In this document: piece by piece, positions 18,313 to 26,057 of the stretch | How positions within the stretch are numbered: position 1 is the stretch's first letter | Layout of the letters: each line of letters starts with the position of its first letter | Assembly: GCF_900083545.1 (NCBI RefSeq) | Contig: NZ_LT559262.1 | Location: 186,001 to 250,000, forward strand | Direction of reading: 5' to 3' | Length of the DNA: 64,000 nt | Source of the DNA: Alistipes provencensis | GTDB taxonomy: Bacteria > Bacteroidota > Bacteroidia > Bacteroidales > Rikenellaceae | Translations under genes and position numbers: made by a program | The notes under the pieces: model-generated | Told to the model about the DNA's origin: nothing | The model's input: only the letters and a program-made list of their open reading frames with translations | Databases searched by the model: none

Positions 18313-20681
18313 TACTCTTTGAGGTAAATTCGTTTCACACGTCCCGACACCGAGGTCATAATCTCATAAGGGATGGTCTCCAGCACGCGGGCCATCGTCT
18401 CGAGGTCGTTGCCCGGCTCCGCCGAGAATACCACCGCCTCGTCGCCCTCCCCGACGCCCGGAATGTCCGTGACGTCGATCATGCAACTGTCCATACAGAC
18501 CCGTCCGACGATCGGCGCAGGCAGCCCGTTCACGCGCATCGACCAGCGTCCGCACCCCAGGTGGCGGTCCAGCCCGTCGGCATAACCGATCGGCACCGTA
18601 GCCGTCACGGTCGGCCGCAGGAGCTTCCCGGCACGTCCGTACCCCACGGCGTCGCCCGCTTCGAGGTGTTTGACCTGCACGATGCGGGTACGGAGCGTCG
18701 ACACCGGACGCAGGCCCGCGTTGTGTTCCCAGCCGAAGCCATAGAGTCCCAGCCCGAGGCGGCACATGTCGAACTGCGCCTCGGGAAAGCGTTCGATGGC
18801 GGCCGAATTGGCCGTATGGCGGATCACGGGGTACGGCAGCGACGCGGCGACGGCCGCGCTCATGCGGTCGTAACGCGCGATCTGCGCCCGCGTGTAGCCA
18901 TCCTCCTCGGGCATGTCGGCGCAGTTCAGGTGCGAAAAGACCGACGCCACCTTCACGGCGGGCAGTTTCGGCAGCTCTCCGCACAGGCGCTCTACCTCAT
19001 CCTCCATGAATCCCAGCCGGTGCATGCCCGTGTCGAGTTTCAGGTGGATGGGATAGCGCGTCTCCCCGGCATGCGACACCGCGTCGGCGAAATCGGCCAG
19101 CGAGCGGAAGCTGTATATCTCGGGTTCCAGCCGGTTGGCGATCATCTGGTCGAAACTGTCGGCATCGGCGTTCAGCACCACAATGGGCATCGTGATACCC
19201 CGCTCGCGCAGCAGCACGCCCTCGTCGGCGAATGCCACGGCGAGGTAATCGACGCCCTGATGCTGGAGCATCTGCGCCACCTCGAAATCCCCGGCGCCGT
19301 ACGATCCCGCTTTGACCATCGCCACGAGCTTCGTCGAAAAGTCCAGCTTCGAACGGAAATAATTGAGGTTGTGGACCATGGCATCGAGATCGACCTCCAG
19401 CACCGTCGTGTGGCTCTTGCGCGCCAAAGCGTGAGCCAGCTTCTCGAAGCGGTACTCCCGGGCCCCTTTCAGCAGCACGGCGCGTCCCGCCACGGCCCGG
19501 CGGCCGATGCGGGCGATACACTCGTCGGTCGAGGCATAAAACTCCCGGTCGCAGTCGAACAACCCCGCATAGCGTTTCAGCTTGGGCCCGATGCCGATCA
19601 GCGTGTCGATGCCCGCCCGCGAGACCATCCCGGCCACCCGGCCGTAAAGCTCGTCGTCCGTCAGCCCGCTCTGCGCGATGTCCGACAGCACGAGCGTCCG
19701 GCGACGCGACAGCGCCACGTTGTGCAGGTAGTCCAGCGCCAGCGCCAGCGAATTGAGGTCGAGGTTGTAGGCGTCGTTGATGAGCACCGAATCGTTGATG
19801 CCGTCCTTGACTTCGAGGCGCATGGCGACCTCGGGAGCCCCGGAGAACGACGGCGCGGGATAGCCCATCGCCGCGCAGAACGCCTCGACGATCTGGGCGT
19901 TGCGGCGCGACGCCTCGTTGCCGATCACCGCCTCGGGGACCTGCGGGCACGCGGCTCCGTCGCAGAGCTTCCGTTCGGCGAACCGCGCAGCGATCATACG
20001 CCCCAGCGGCTCGTAATAACTATGGTAGACGATGGTCCGGGCCCGGTGGGCGAGGATCATCTTTTCGTTGCACTTCTGCTCCAGATTGAGGAAATTCTCC
20101 TGATGCGCGTCGCCGAGCGAGGTGAAGACCACCACGTCGGGACGGATGATGCGCTCCAGCCGCGCCATCTCGCCGGGCTTCGAAATACCCGCCTCGATCA
20201 GCGCCAGCTCCTCGTCGCCCTCGATCATCAGCACCGACAGCGGCACGCCCAACTGCGAATTGTAGCTCTTGGGCGAGCGGTAGCACTTCATCCCCGCGGG
20301 CAGCTCCTCGGCGATCCACTCCTTGATGACGGTCTTGCCGTTCGACCCGGTGATCCCCACGACCGTGCCCTTGAACTGCGCCCGGTGATAGGCCGCCAGA
20401 CATTGCAGGGCCGCGATGGCGTTCGGGACCACGACATACCCGCACCCGGGCAGGGGTTCGACGCTGCGTTCGGTAAGGAACGCCCTCACCCCGCGCACAT
20501 ACATCTGCGCGATGTAGTCGTGCGAATCGTGGTTGGCGCCGCACATGGCGACGAACATCGGCCCGGAGCCCAGTTCGCACGTCAGCGAGCGGCTGTCGGT
20601 CACCACCGACTGCACCTCGCAGTCCGTTCCCGAGAACCTGCCGCCCACGACGGCGGCGATTTGTGAAAGCAGATATTTCAT
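18312..20681 (-). CDS. murF: Bifunctional UDP-MurNAc-tripeptide:D-Ala-D-Ala ligase / alanine racemase (MurF-Alr fusion)
   Basis: One 789-residue polypeptide with two peptidoglycan-precursor enzymes. MurF half (about 1-420): ATP-binding GITGSNGKTVIKEW, KSYNSQLGVPLSV and the C-terminal ligase region ALALDYLHN. Alr half (about 425-789): PLP-lysine segment TKLVAMVKAGSYGAG, KLDTGMHRLGF and the RVCMDSCMIDVTDIPG block near the catalytic Tyr. The fusion makes D-Ala and uses D-Ala-D-Ala in the same chain; such fusions are known in Bacteroidota. The start at MKYLLSQIA is preferred over an upstream in-frame ATG (20717), which would add a lysine-rich, AT-rich stretch outside the family's range. Confidence 0.94.
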   Translation of the reverse strand: MKYLLSQIAAVVGGRFSGTDCEVQSVVTDSRSLTCELGSGPMFVAMCGANHDSHDYIAQMYVRGVRAFLTERSVEPLPGCGYVVVPNAIAALQCLAAYHRAQFKGTVVGITGSNGKTVIKEWIAEELPAGMKCYRSPKSYNSQLGVPLSVLMIEGDEELALIEAGISKPGEMARLERIIRPDVVVFTSLGDAHQENFLNLEQKCNEKMILAHRARTIVYHSYYEPLGRMIAARFAERKLCDGAACPQVPEAVIGNEASRRNAQIVEAFCAAMGYPAPSFSGAPEVAMRLEVKDGINDSVLINDAYNLDLNSLALALDYLHNVALSRRRTLVLSDIAQSGLTDDELYGRVAGMVSRAGIDTLIGIGPKLKRYAGLFDCDREFYASTDECIARIGRRAVAGRAVLLKGAREYRFEKLAHALARKSHTTVLEVDLDAMVHNLNYFRSKLDFSTKLVAMVKAGSYGAGDFEVAQMLQHQGVDYLAVAFADEGVLLRERGITMPIVVLNADADSFDQMIANRLEPEIYSFRSLADFADAVSHAGETRYPIHLKLDTGMHRLGFMEDEVERLCGELPKLPAVKVASVFSHLNCADMPEEDGYTRAQIARYDRMSAAVAASLPYPVIRHTANSAAIERFPEAQFDMCRLGLGLYGFGWEHNAGLRPVSTLRTRIVQVKHLEAGDAVGYGRAGKLLRPTVTATVPIGYADGLDRHLGCGRWSMRVNGLPAPIVGRVCMDSCMIDVTDIPGVGEGDEAVVFSAEPGNDLETMARVLETIPYEIMTSVSGRVKRIYLKE

Positions 20682-20756
20682 AAAATACCTATTTTTTTCT
20701 TTATACCTTTTGACCACAAAAATACTTAACCGCGGTCTTCGCCCGCGGAGTTATTA

Positions 20757-20796
20757 CTACCTTTTGGTGGCAAAAGGTAGCGCCAAAACCATCCGC
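20757..20796 (+). repeat. Copy 1 of the CTACCTTTTG palindrome module
   Basis: Arms CTACCTTTTG and CAAAAGGTAG around GTGG, then CGCCAAAACCATCCGC. By alignment it matches 58257-58296 at 36 of 40 positions; two of the four differences fall in the loop. Confidence 0.75.
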
Positions 20797-20995
20797 ATGT
20801 CGCTTTCGCGGGAACGGCATTCGGCTTCGCTAAAACGGGCGCCTTCGCGGGTTTGTAAACAAACCGGCCCCGTTTTTTAACGCTCCGCCTTCCCGCCGTT
20901 CTCTTTCCGCTGCAAGCGATAATGCGGACTATTCCTCGCGCCAAAGACGGCGAATAACTCCCGCTTGGCAAAAAAGGCGTCAAGAAAGATGCGGA

Positions 20996-21063
20996 CTAAA
21001 AGCGCGAGCGGAGGGGACGGTTTGCTTGCAAACCCGCGAATAGTCGCCCGGAGCCAGCGTTAG
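20996..21063 (-). repeat. 68-nt dispersed repeat with central hairpin, copy 1
   Basis: On the minus strand: a 29-nt left flank, a 16-nt hairpin GGTTTGC-AA-GCAAACC and a 23-nt right flank. Both flanks are identical to the copy at 58550-58617, while the hairpin stem differs with pairing kept. Confidence 0.85.
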
Positions 21064-21219
21064 GCCGCGTCTTTTAGACTTTTTTGTCGGCGGGTCGGTT
21101 TTTGAAGCACTTTTTGCCGAACCAAAAAGTGCCAAAATTCCGCGGGCGAAGACCGCTGTTAACAGTACTTTTTTGCAAAAGCCTGCACCGCAAAACCCGT
21201 CGTCACTATCGCGGCGAAA

Positions 21220-23712
21220 TCACGACAGATCGAAAGTCACTATCGTTATCCCCGCCCCGCCCCGGTCGGCATGCTCGTCGGCTGCCGAGGCGATCTCCGG
21301 CACCGTGCGGAGGTAACGGCGAATCTCCTCCTTCAGGGCACCCGTGCCTTTGCCGTGGAGGATCGACACCGTGCCGACGCCCACCATCAGCGCGTCGTCG
21401 ATGAAATTCTGCACCATATCCAGCGCCTCCGACGCCCGCATACCGCGCACGTCGATGTGGTCCTTAAAATTAAGTTTGCGCGCCGAGATGTCCACCGACA
21501 CCACCGTCCGGGCCGTCACGGGACGTGTCGCCTCGCGGTATTCGTTGTTCGACACCACCGTCAGCCGGGCCTTGTCCACCGTCGTCAAAATCTGCCCGAA
21601 GGCCACCTGCGCCCGCTTGCCCTTCACCGACTGCACCACGCCGACCATCTCCTGCCCGGCCATGCGGACCTTCGACCCGGCCACCACCTCGCGCGGCTTC
21701 TCGGGTTCGGGGACCGCCGTCTCCGCAGCTTTCGCACCCTGCCGGGCCTTGCGTTCGTCGCGCCGTTGGCGGCGACGCTCGATGCGCTCGATCTCGCGGG
21801 CCACCGAAGCCTCCTTCTCCGACGAATCGACCTGCTCGACCGCCTCGCGGAAGTCGTCCAACTCCCTCCGTGCCAGCCGCGTCAGCTCCTTCTCAGCCTG
21901 CGCCTCGCGGATGGTCTTGATCGTGTTTTCGATCTGCTTGTTGGCATTGGCGATCAACTGCTGCGCCTCCTGCTTGGCCTTTTTCAGTATCTCCTGCCGC
22001 TCGGCGCGAATCTTCGCCAGTTGCTCGGCATAATTCTGCTCCAACTCCTCGACCTTGCGGTCCGTCAGGCGGATGCGGTCGCGCTTCTGCTCCCAGTAGT
22101 GCTTGTCCCGGGCGATCTCGCGCAACTGTTTCTCGATGTTGATGTGGTCCGACCCGGCTTTCTCGCTCGCCGCGCGGATGATCTCCTCCGGGAGTCCGAT
22201 CTTGCGGGCGATCTCCACGGCGAACGAACTGCCCGGCTTGCCCATTTCGAGTCGGAACAGCGGACGGATGTTCTGCACGTCGAACATCATCGCGCCGTTG
22301 GCTATGCCGTCGGTCGACGACGCATAGTATTTGATATTGGCGTAGTGGGTCGTGATGACGCCGTAACATCCCTTCGCCAGCAGGCGTTCGAGGATCGCCT
22401 CGGCGATGGCCCCGCCGATGATTGGCTCGGTGCCCGACCCGAACTCGTCGATCAGCGCCAGCGTCCGGTCCGAAGCTCCCGCCAGCATGTTCTTCATGTT
22501 CAGCAGGTGGGACGAATAGGTCGAGAGGTCGTTGTCGATCGACTGCTCGTCGCCGATGTCAATGAAGATACTCTTGAACACGGGCAGCTCCGAGACCTCC
22601 GAAGCCGGCACCGGGAATCCGCACTGGAACATATACTGCACGATGCCCGTGGTCTTCAGACAGACCGACTTGCCGCCGGCATTGGGACCCGAAATGACGA
22701 GGATATGTTTTTTGCGGTCCAGTTGCAGGTCCAGCGGCACGATCTCGCGCCCCGCGGCTTTTAGGGTCTGCTGTAGCAACGGATGGCGGGCGTTCTTCAG
22801 CACCAACCGGTCGTCGGTCGAAAGGATCGGCCGCACACACCCGTTCTCCGAGGCCCAGCGGCCCTTGGCGCGCAGCATGTCCACCTCCGCGAGGTAGTCG
22901 CCCGAATCGGCGATCAGCCCGGCGTCGGGACGTATCGACTCGGTGAACTCCGTGAGGATGCGCACGATCTCACGCCGCTCGGCATACTCCAGCTCACGCA
23001 GTTCGTTGTTGATCTCCACCACTTCGACCGGTTCGACATAAAAGGTCTTTCCCGTCGCCGACTCGTCGTGGATAAATCCGTTGAGTTTGCGTTTGTTGCC
23101 CGCGGCGACCGGAATCACGGCCCGTCCGTCGCGGATCGAGATCTGGGCGTCGGCATCGACGATGCCCGCTCCCTTGGCCGAAGCCAGTACGGCCTGCAGG
23201 CGCTTGGCCGCCTGCCCCTCGCGTTCGCGGATGGCCCGGCGAATCTCCTGAAGGGCAGGTGAGGCGTTGTCCTTCACGTTGCCGAAGCGGTCCAGAATAG
23301 CGTCGATGCGCTGCACGATCTCCGGAAATGCCGCCACGCCGCGCGTGCGGGCGTAGAGCGCCGGATAATGCTCCTCGCGGCTGAGGATAAAGGTGACAAT
23401 GCCGCCGATGGCCGACAGCGCCTTATGCAGGACCACGACCTCCTCCACGTCGAGGAACGAGCCCTCGACACGCAGTTTGGCAACGACATAGTCGATGTCG
23501 GGATAGTCTCCCCCGGGGAAATCGCGCTCCATGTCGAGCACGAGGCGCATCTCGTCGGAGAGCGCCAGCCGCCGTTCGATCTCGCGCGGCGAGGTCGAAA
23601 AACCCTCGGCGGCGAGCCGCTCGCGGGCGGCGTGCATGGTACAACGGGCCGCGACCTGCTCACGGAGCCGGTCGAAACCTATTTTCTGCTCGAATGTGGC
23701 AGGGTAAATCAT
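21220..23712 (-). CDS. mutS2: Endonuclease MutS2
   Basis: 830 residues. MutS-like core with Walker A ISGPNAGGKSVCLKT (about residue 340), Walker B region TLALIDEFGSGTEP and the ATPase signature GVITTHYANIKYYA. It lacks the MutS mismatch-recognition domain. A long coiled coil follows (about 520-650: EIARDKHYWEQKRDRIRL onward). The C-terminal Smr nuclease domain (about 755-830) carries IDVRGMRASEA and ILHGKGTGALKEEIRRYL. MutS2 acts on branched DNA and, in some bacteria, on collided ribosomes. It lies 48 bases downstream of the MCE gene on the same strand and may be read with it. Confidence 0.95.
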   Translation of the reverse strand: MIYPATFEQKIGFDRLREQVAARCTMHAARERLAAEGFSTSPREIERRLALSDEMRLVLDMERDFPGGDYPDIDYVVAKLRVEGSFLDVEEVVVLHKALSAIGGIVTFILSREEHYPALYARTRGVAAFPEIVQRIDAILDRFGNVKDNASPALQEIRRAIREREGQAAKRLQAVLASAKGAGIVDADAQISIRDGRAVIPVAAGNKRKLNGFIHDESATGKTFYVEPVEVVEINNELRELEYAERREIVRILTEFTESIRPDAGLIADSGDYLAEVDMLRAKGRWASENGCVRPILSTDDRLVLKNARHPLLQQTLKAAGREIVPLDLQLDRKKHILVISGPNAGGKSVCLKTTGIVQYMFQCGFPVPASEVSELPVFKSIFIDIGDEQSIDNDLSTYSSHLLNMKNMLAGASDRTLALIDEFGSGTEPIIGGAIAEAILERLLAKGCYGVITTHYANIKYYASSTDGIANGAMMFDVQNIRPLFRLEMGKPGSSFAVEIARKIGLPEEIIRAASEKAGSDHINIEKQLREIARDKHYWEQKRDRIRLTDRKVEELEQNYAEQLAKIRAERQEILKKAKQEAQQLIANANKQIENTIKTIREAQAEKELTRLARRELDDFREAVEQVDSSEKEASVAREIERIERRRQRRDERKARQGAKAAETAVPEPEKPREVVAGSKVRMAGQEMVGVVQSVKGKRAQVAFGQILTTVDKARLTVVSNNEYREATRPVTARTVVSVDISARKLNFKDHIDVRGMRASEALDMVQNFIDDALMVGVGTVSILHGKGTGALKEEIRRYLRTVPEIASAADEHADRGGAGITIVTFDLS

Positions 23713-23760
23713 GGCGTAAACTAAAAATCCTTATTCCGGTCCTCCCGGAAAACCGCGGCG

Positions 23761-24759
23761 TTACAGCCGCTTGAGCGAATCCCGCTCGGCCTTGGCCGAA
23801 GCCTTGGCGGCCTTCCGCTCGGCCTTCTCCTGCATCTTCTCGGGGCTGCGCCCGAAGAGCGAGAAATGGACGTAACGGCCCGGGTATTTTTCAAGGTTGG
23901 CCAACAGCGACGCGAGGTTGTCGCTCGCCTCGGTCAGCGAATCGTAAAGCGCCGCGTCGTTCAGCAGTTTGCCGACGGTTCCTTCGCCCGAACCGATCCG
24001 GACCAGCAGGTCGTTGACCTCGCCGACCGCATCGGAGAGTTGCTGCGCGAACCCGGAATCGGCCAGATCCGCCGTGATGCGGTTCATGCTGCCCACGATG
24101 CTGTCCACGCGCGGAGCGTTCTCGCCGAGCATCACGGAGAAAGCCGTGAGGTTCTCCACGGCGGCTTTCAGGTTGTGTTTCTCGGCATCGATAATGCCGG
24201 CCATGTCGCCCGTGATGGTGTTCAGGTGGCCCAGCGTCCCGGTAATGCTCTGCGTGTTGCTCTCCATCAGGTTATTGAGCGTCGTCAGCGTGCGCGAAAG
24301 GTCGCCCGTCACCTGCGAGATCTTCTGTTTGAAGAATTCCAGTTCCGACCCGGCCACGTCCATCAGGTCGCGGTCGCGGCTCGAACGCAGCGTGTCGCCC
24401 TTTTCGAGATAGGTGTGCGCCGAGCCGTAGGTGATCTCGATGGCCTTGGCGCCCATCAGTCCGTTGCTGAAAATCTTGGCCTCGGAGTCGGTCGGAATGT
24501 GGTACTGGCGTTTGACGGTCAGTTGCAGCACGACGTTGTCGCTGCGCCCGGGGTCGAACGAAATGCCCGTCACCGTGCCGATCTTCACGCCTTTCATCAT
24601 GATCGGCGAGGCCGTCTGCACGCCGTTGATCTGGTCATAGGCGGCGTAATAGACCGAGTTGCGGCTGAAGATGTCGAATCCTTTCAAAAACCGGATTCCG
24701 GCCCACGCGGCAATGAGCATCACCACGGCGAAAATTCCGATTTTAACTTCTCTTTTCAT
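23761..24759 (-). CDS. MCE/MlaD-family lipid-transport protein
   Basis: 332 residues. One N-terminal membrane anchor (residues 5-25, IGIFAVVMLIAAWAGIRFL) and an MCE domain (about 35-115, VYYAAYDQINGVQTASPIMMKGVKIGTVTGI) with the typical PVMxxGVxVG-like turn. A long helical periplasmic tail follows, ending in a Lys/Ala/Arg-rich stretch (EKAERKAAKASAKAERDSLKRL). MCE proteins form hexameric rings that carry phospholipids between membranes with an Mla/YrbE permease, which is not in the window. It starts 10 bases after the amidase stop, so the two are likely one unit serving the envelope. Confidence 0.9.
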   Translation of the reverse strand: MKREVKIGIFAVVMLIAAWAGIRFLKGFDIFSRNSVYYAAYDQINGVQTASPIMMKGVKIGTVTGISFDPGRSDNVVLQLTVKRQYHIPTDSEAKIFSNGLMGAKAIEITYGSAHTYLEKGDTLRSSRDRDLMDVAGSELEFFKQKISQVTGDLSRTLTTLNNLMESNTQSITGTLGHLNTITGDMAGIIDAEKHNLKAAVENLTAFSVMLGENAPRVDSIVGSMNRITADLADSGFAQQLSDAVGEVNDLLVRIGSGEGTVGKLLNDAALYDSLTEASDNLASLLANLEKYPGRYVHFSLFGRSPEKMQEKAERKAAKASAKAERDSLKRL

Positions 24760-24769
24760 ATCTGAAATT

Positions 24770-25987
24770 TTATTTTACAATTTGCGTACCCCGGCAGCTC
24801 ACCACAAAGGCCCCCGGGAACACCTTGCGGACCTCGGCCGCCTTGCGCTGGGCCGCGTCGCGGGTCTCGTATTCGCCCACACCGTATTTGTAGGGGAAAC
24901 GCCCCTCGGAAGTAAACTGCTTCACCTTGCCCTTGTAGCCGCGGAACTGCGCCGAGGAGACGGGCACCGGCGACGCCGAGGCCATCACCTGAACCGTATA
25001 GCGCAGGGGCGGCACAGCGGGTTTCTGCGCCGGTTTTTCCGCCGGCTTCGGCTTTTCCGTGACGGTCTTCGCGGGTTCCGTCTTCGGTTTTTCGGCAACA
25101 GGCTTCGCAGGCTCTGTCTTCGGCTTTTCAGCGACGGTTTTCGCAGGCTCGGGTTCCGGAGCGACGGTTTTCGCCAGCGCGTTCACCTGCTCCTCCTCGG
25201 CCATGCGCGTCCCGACCACATAGGCCGAATAGTCCCGCACAGCCTGATAGAGCGAACGGGCGATCTCGTTCTGCCCCTTCTCCGACTTCATGTAGGCCGC
25301 CTCCTGCGGATTGGACATGAACCCGATCTCGGTCAGCACGCCCGGCATGTCCGTGGCATAGAGCACCCGCAGCAGTTGCGGCTTGATGCCGCGCGAATGA
25401 CGCCCGGCTTTCAGGTAATTATTCTGGATGCAGCGGGCCATGGCCATGCTGTATTCGCCGTAAGTGAACTGCAGGTTCTGAATATAGGCCCGCACGATGG
25501 CCGCCGTCCGCTCGTCGGACATGTCGATCAGGTCCTCGCGGTTGCTCTCGTAGAGGGCGTTCTCGTTGTAACGCTGTTCCTTGGGACTCTCGCCCATGAT
25601 AAGCGTCTCGACACCCCGGGCCGCCGTAGCGCGCGCCGCATTGACGTGGATCGAGATGAAGAGGTCGCCCCCGGCCTTGTTGGCGATGTCGGCGCGCGCC
25701 TGCAGGTCCGAAGCCAGATCCTGCCCCAGCGCCTTGTCGGTCTTGCGCGTGTAGACCACCTTCACGCCCGGCATCCCGTCCTCGATGAGCTTGCCCAGCT
25801 TCAAGGCCACCTTCAGCGTCAGGTCCTTTTCATAGAGCCCGCCATAATGCGCCCCGGGGAATTTTCCCCCGTGTCCGGCGTCGATCACCACGACTTCGAA
25901 GCCGTGCGCAATATTCCCTGCGGCGGCAACGTTGGTAAAAACGGTTGCGGCTGCAAAGAGGAGTAGCAACAATGGTCGTGTGCGCAT
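24770..25987 (-). CDS. N-acetylmuramoyl-L-alanine amidase with C-terminal SPOR-type domain
   Basis: Secreted zinc amidase that cuts the bond between MurNAc and the stem peptide during cell separation. Start at MRTRPLLLLLFAAATVFTNVAAAG gives a clean signal peptide (an ATG 15 bases upstream is possible). The Amidase_3 domain (about 27-240) shows Zn ligands in VVIDAGHGGKFPG, the Glu region (LYEKDLTLKVA), FISIHVNA and catalytic LTEIGFMSN. Residues about 275-325 are a Lys/Pro/Glu/Thr linker built of repeats of the type VAEKPKTEPAK. The last about 75 residues (YTVQVMASASPVP...GAFVVSCRG) look like a SPOR septal peptidoglycan-binding domain. Divergent from lptD. Confidence 0.93.
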   Translation of the reverse strand: MRTRPLLLLLFAAATVFTNVAAAGNIAHGFEVVVIDAGHGGKFPGAHYGGLYEKDLTLKVALKLGKLIEDGMPGVKVVYTRKTDKALGQDLASDLQARADIANKAGGDLFISIHVNAARATAARGVETLIMGESPKEQRYNENALYESNREDLIDMSDERTAAIVRAYIQNLQFTYGEYSMAMARCIQNNYLKAGRHSRGIKPQLLRVLYATDMPGVLTEIGFMSNPQEAAYMKSEKGQNEIARSLYQAVRDYSAYVVGTRMAEEEQVNALAKTVAPEPEPAKTVAEKPKTEPAKPVAEKPKTEPAKTVTEKPKPAEKPAQKPAVPPLRYTVQVMASASPVPVSSAQFRGYKGKVKQFTSEGRFPYKYGVGEYETRDAAQRKAAEVRKVFPGAFVVSCRGTQIVK

Positions 25988-26027
25988 ATTTAATGGTAAC
26001 AAGTGTGAGCTTTCGTATTTTTTTACC

Positions 26028-26035
26028 TATCTTTG
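26028..26035 (+). promoter_or_regulatory. -7 promoter element of lptD
   Basis: TATCTTTG matches TAnnTTTG and lies 23 bases before the lptD ATG, giving a short leader. No good TTTG is seen 19 bases upstream. Confidence 0.55.
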
Positions 26036-26057
26036 TCGGGCTTAAAACGCGGCAGGA

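Larger units (their letters stand above)
20715..21175. repeat. Palindrome-rich intergenic element bounded by 18-bp perfect inverted repeats
   Basis: The gap between murF-alr and mutS2 holds no convincing gene. Its ends are inverted repeats: 20732-20749 (GCGGTCTTCGCCCGCGGA) is the exact reverse complement of 21139-21156. The match continues imperfectly outward to about 20715 and 21175. Inside are a 24-base palindrome (20757-20780), a 16-base hairpin (20850-20865), the 68-nt repeat (20996-21063) and a 26-base palindrome with arms GCACTTTTTG (21107-21132). The layout resembles a MITE or a folded intergenic element; there is no transposase. Confidence 0.65.

Noticed and set aside
18561..20666. 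A 701-codon plus-strand open frame opposite murF-alr
   Set aside because: His/Arg/Gln-rich antisense frame with no motif; the MurF and Alr signatures on the minus strand are unambiguous.
20533..21404. Small ORFs in the gap between murF-alr and mutS2
   Set aside because: They run through palindromes and repeats, have no protein-like composition and no upstream signals.
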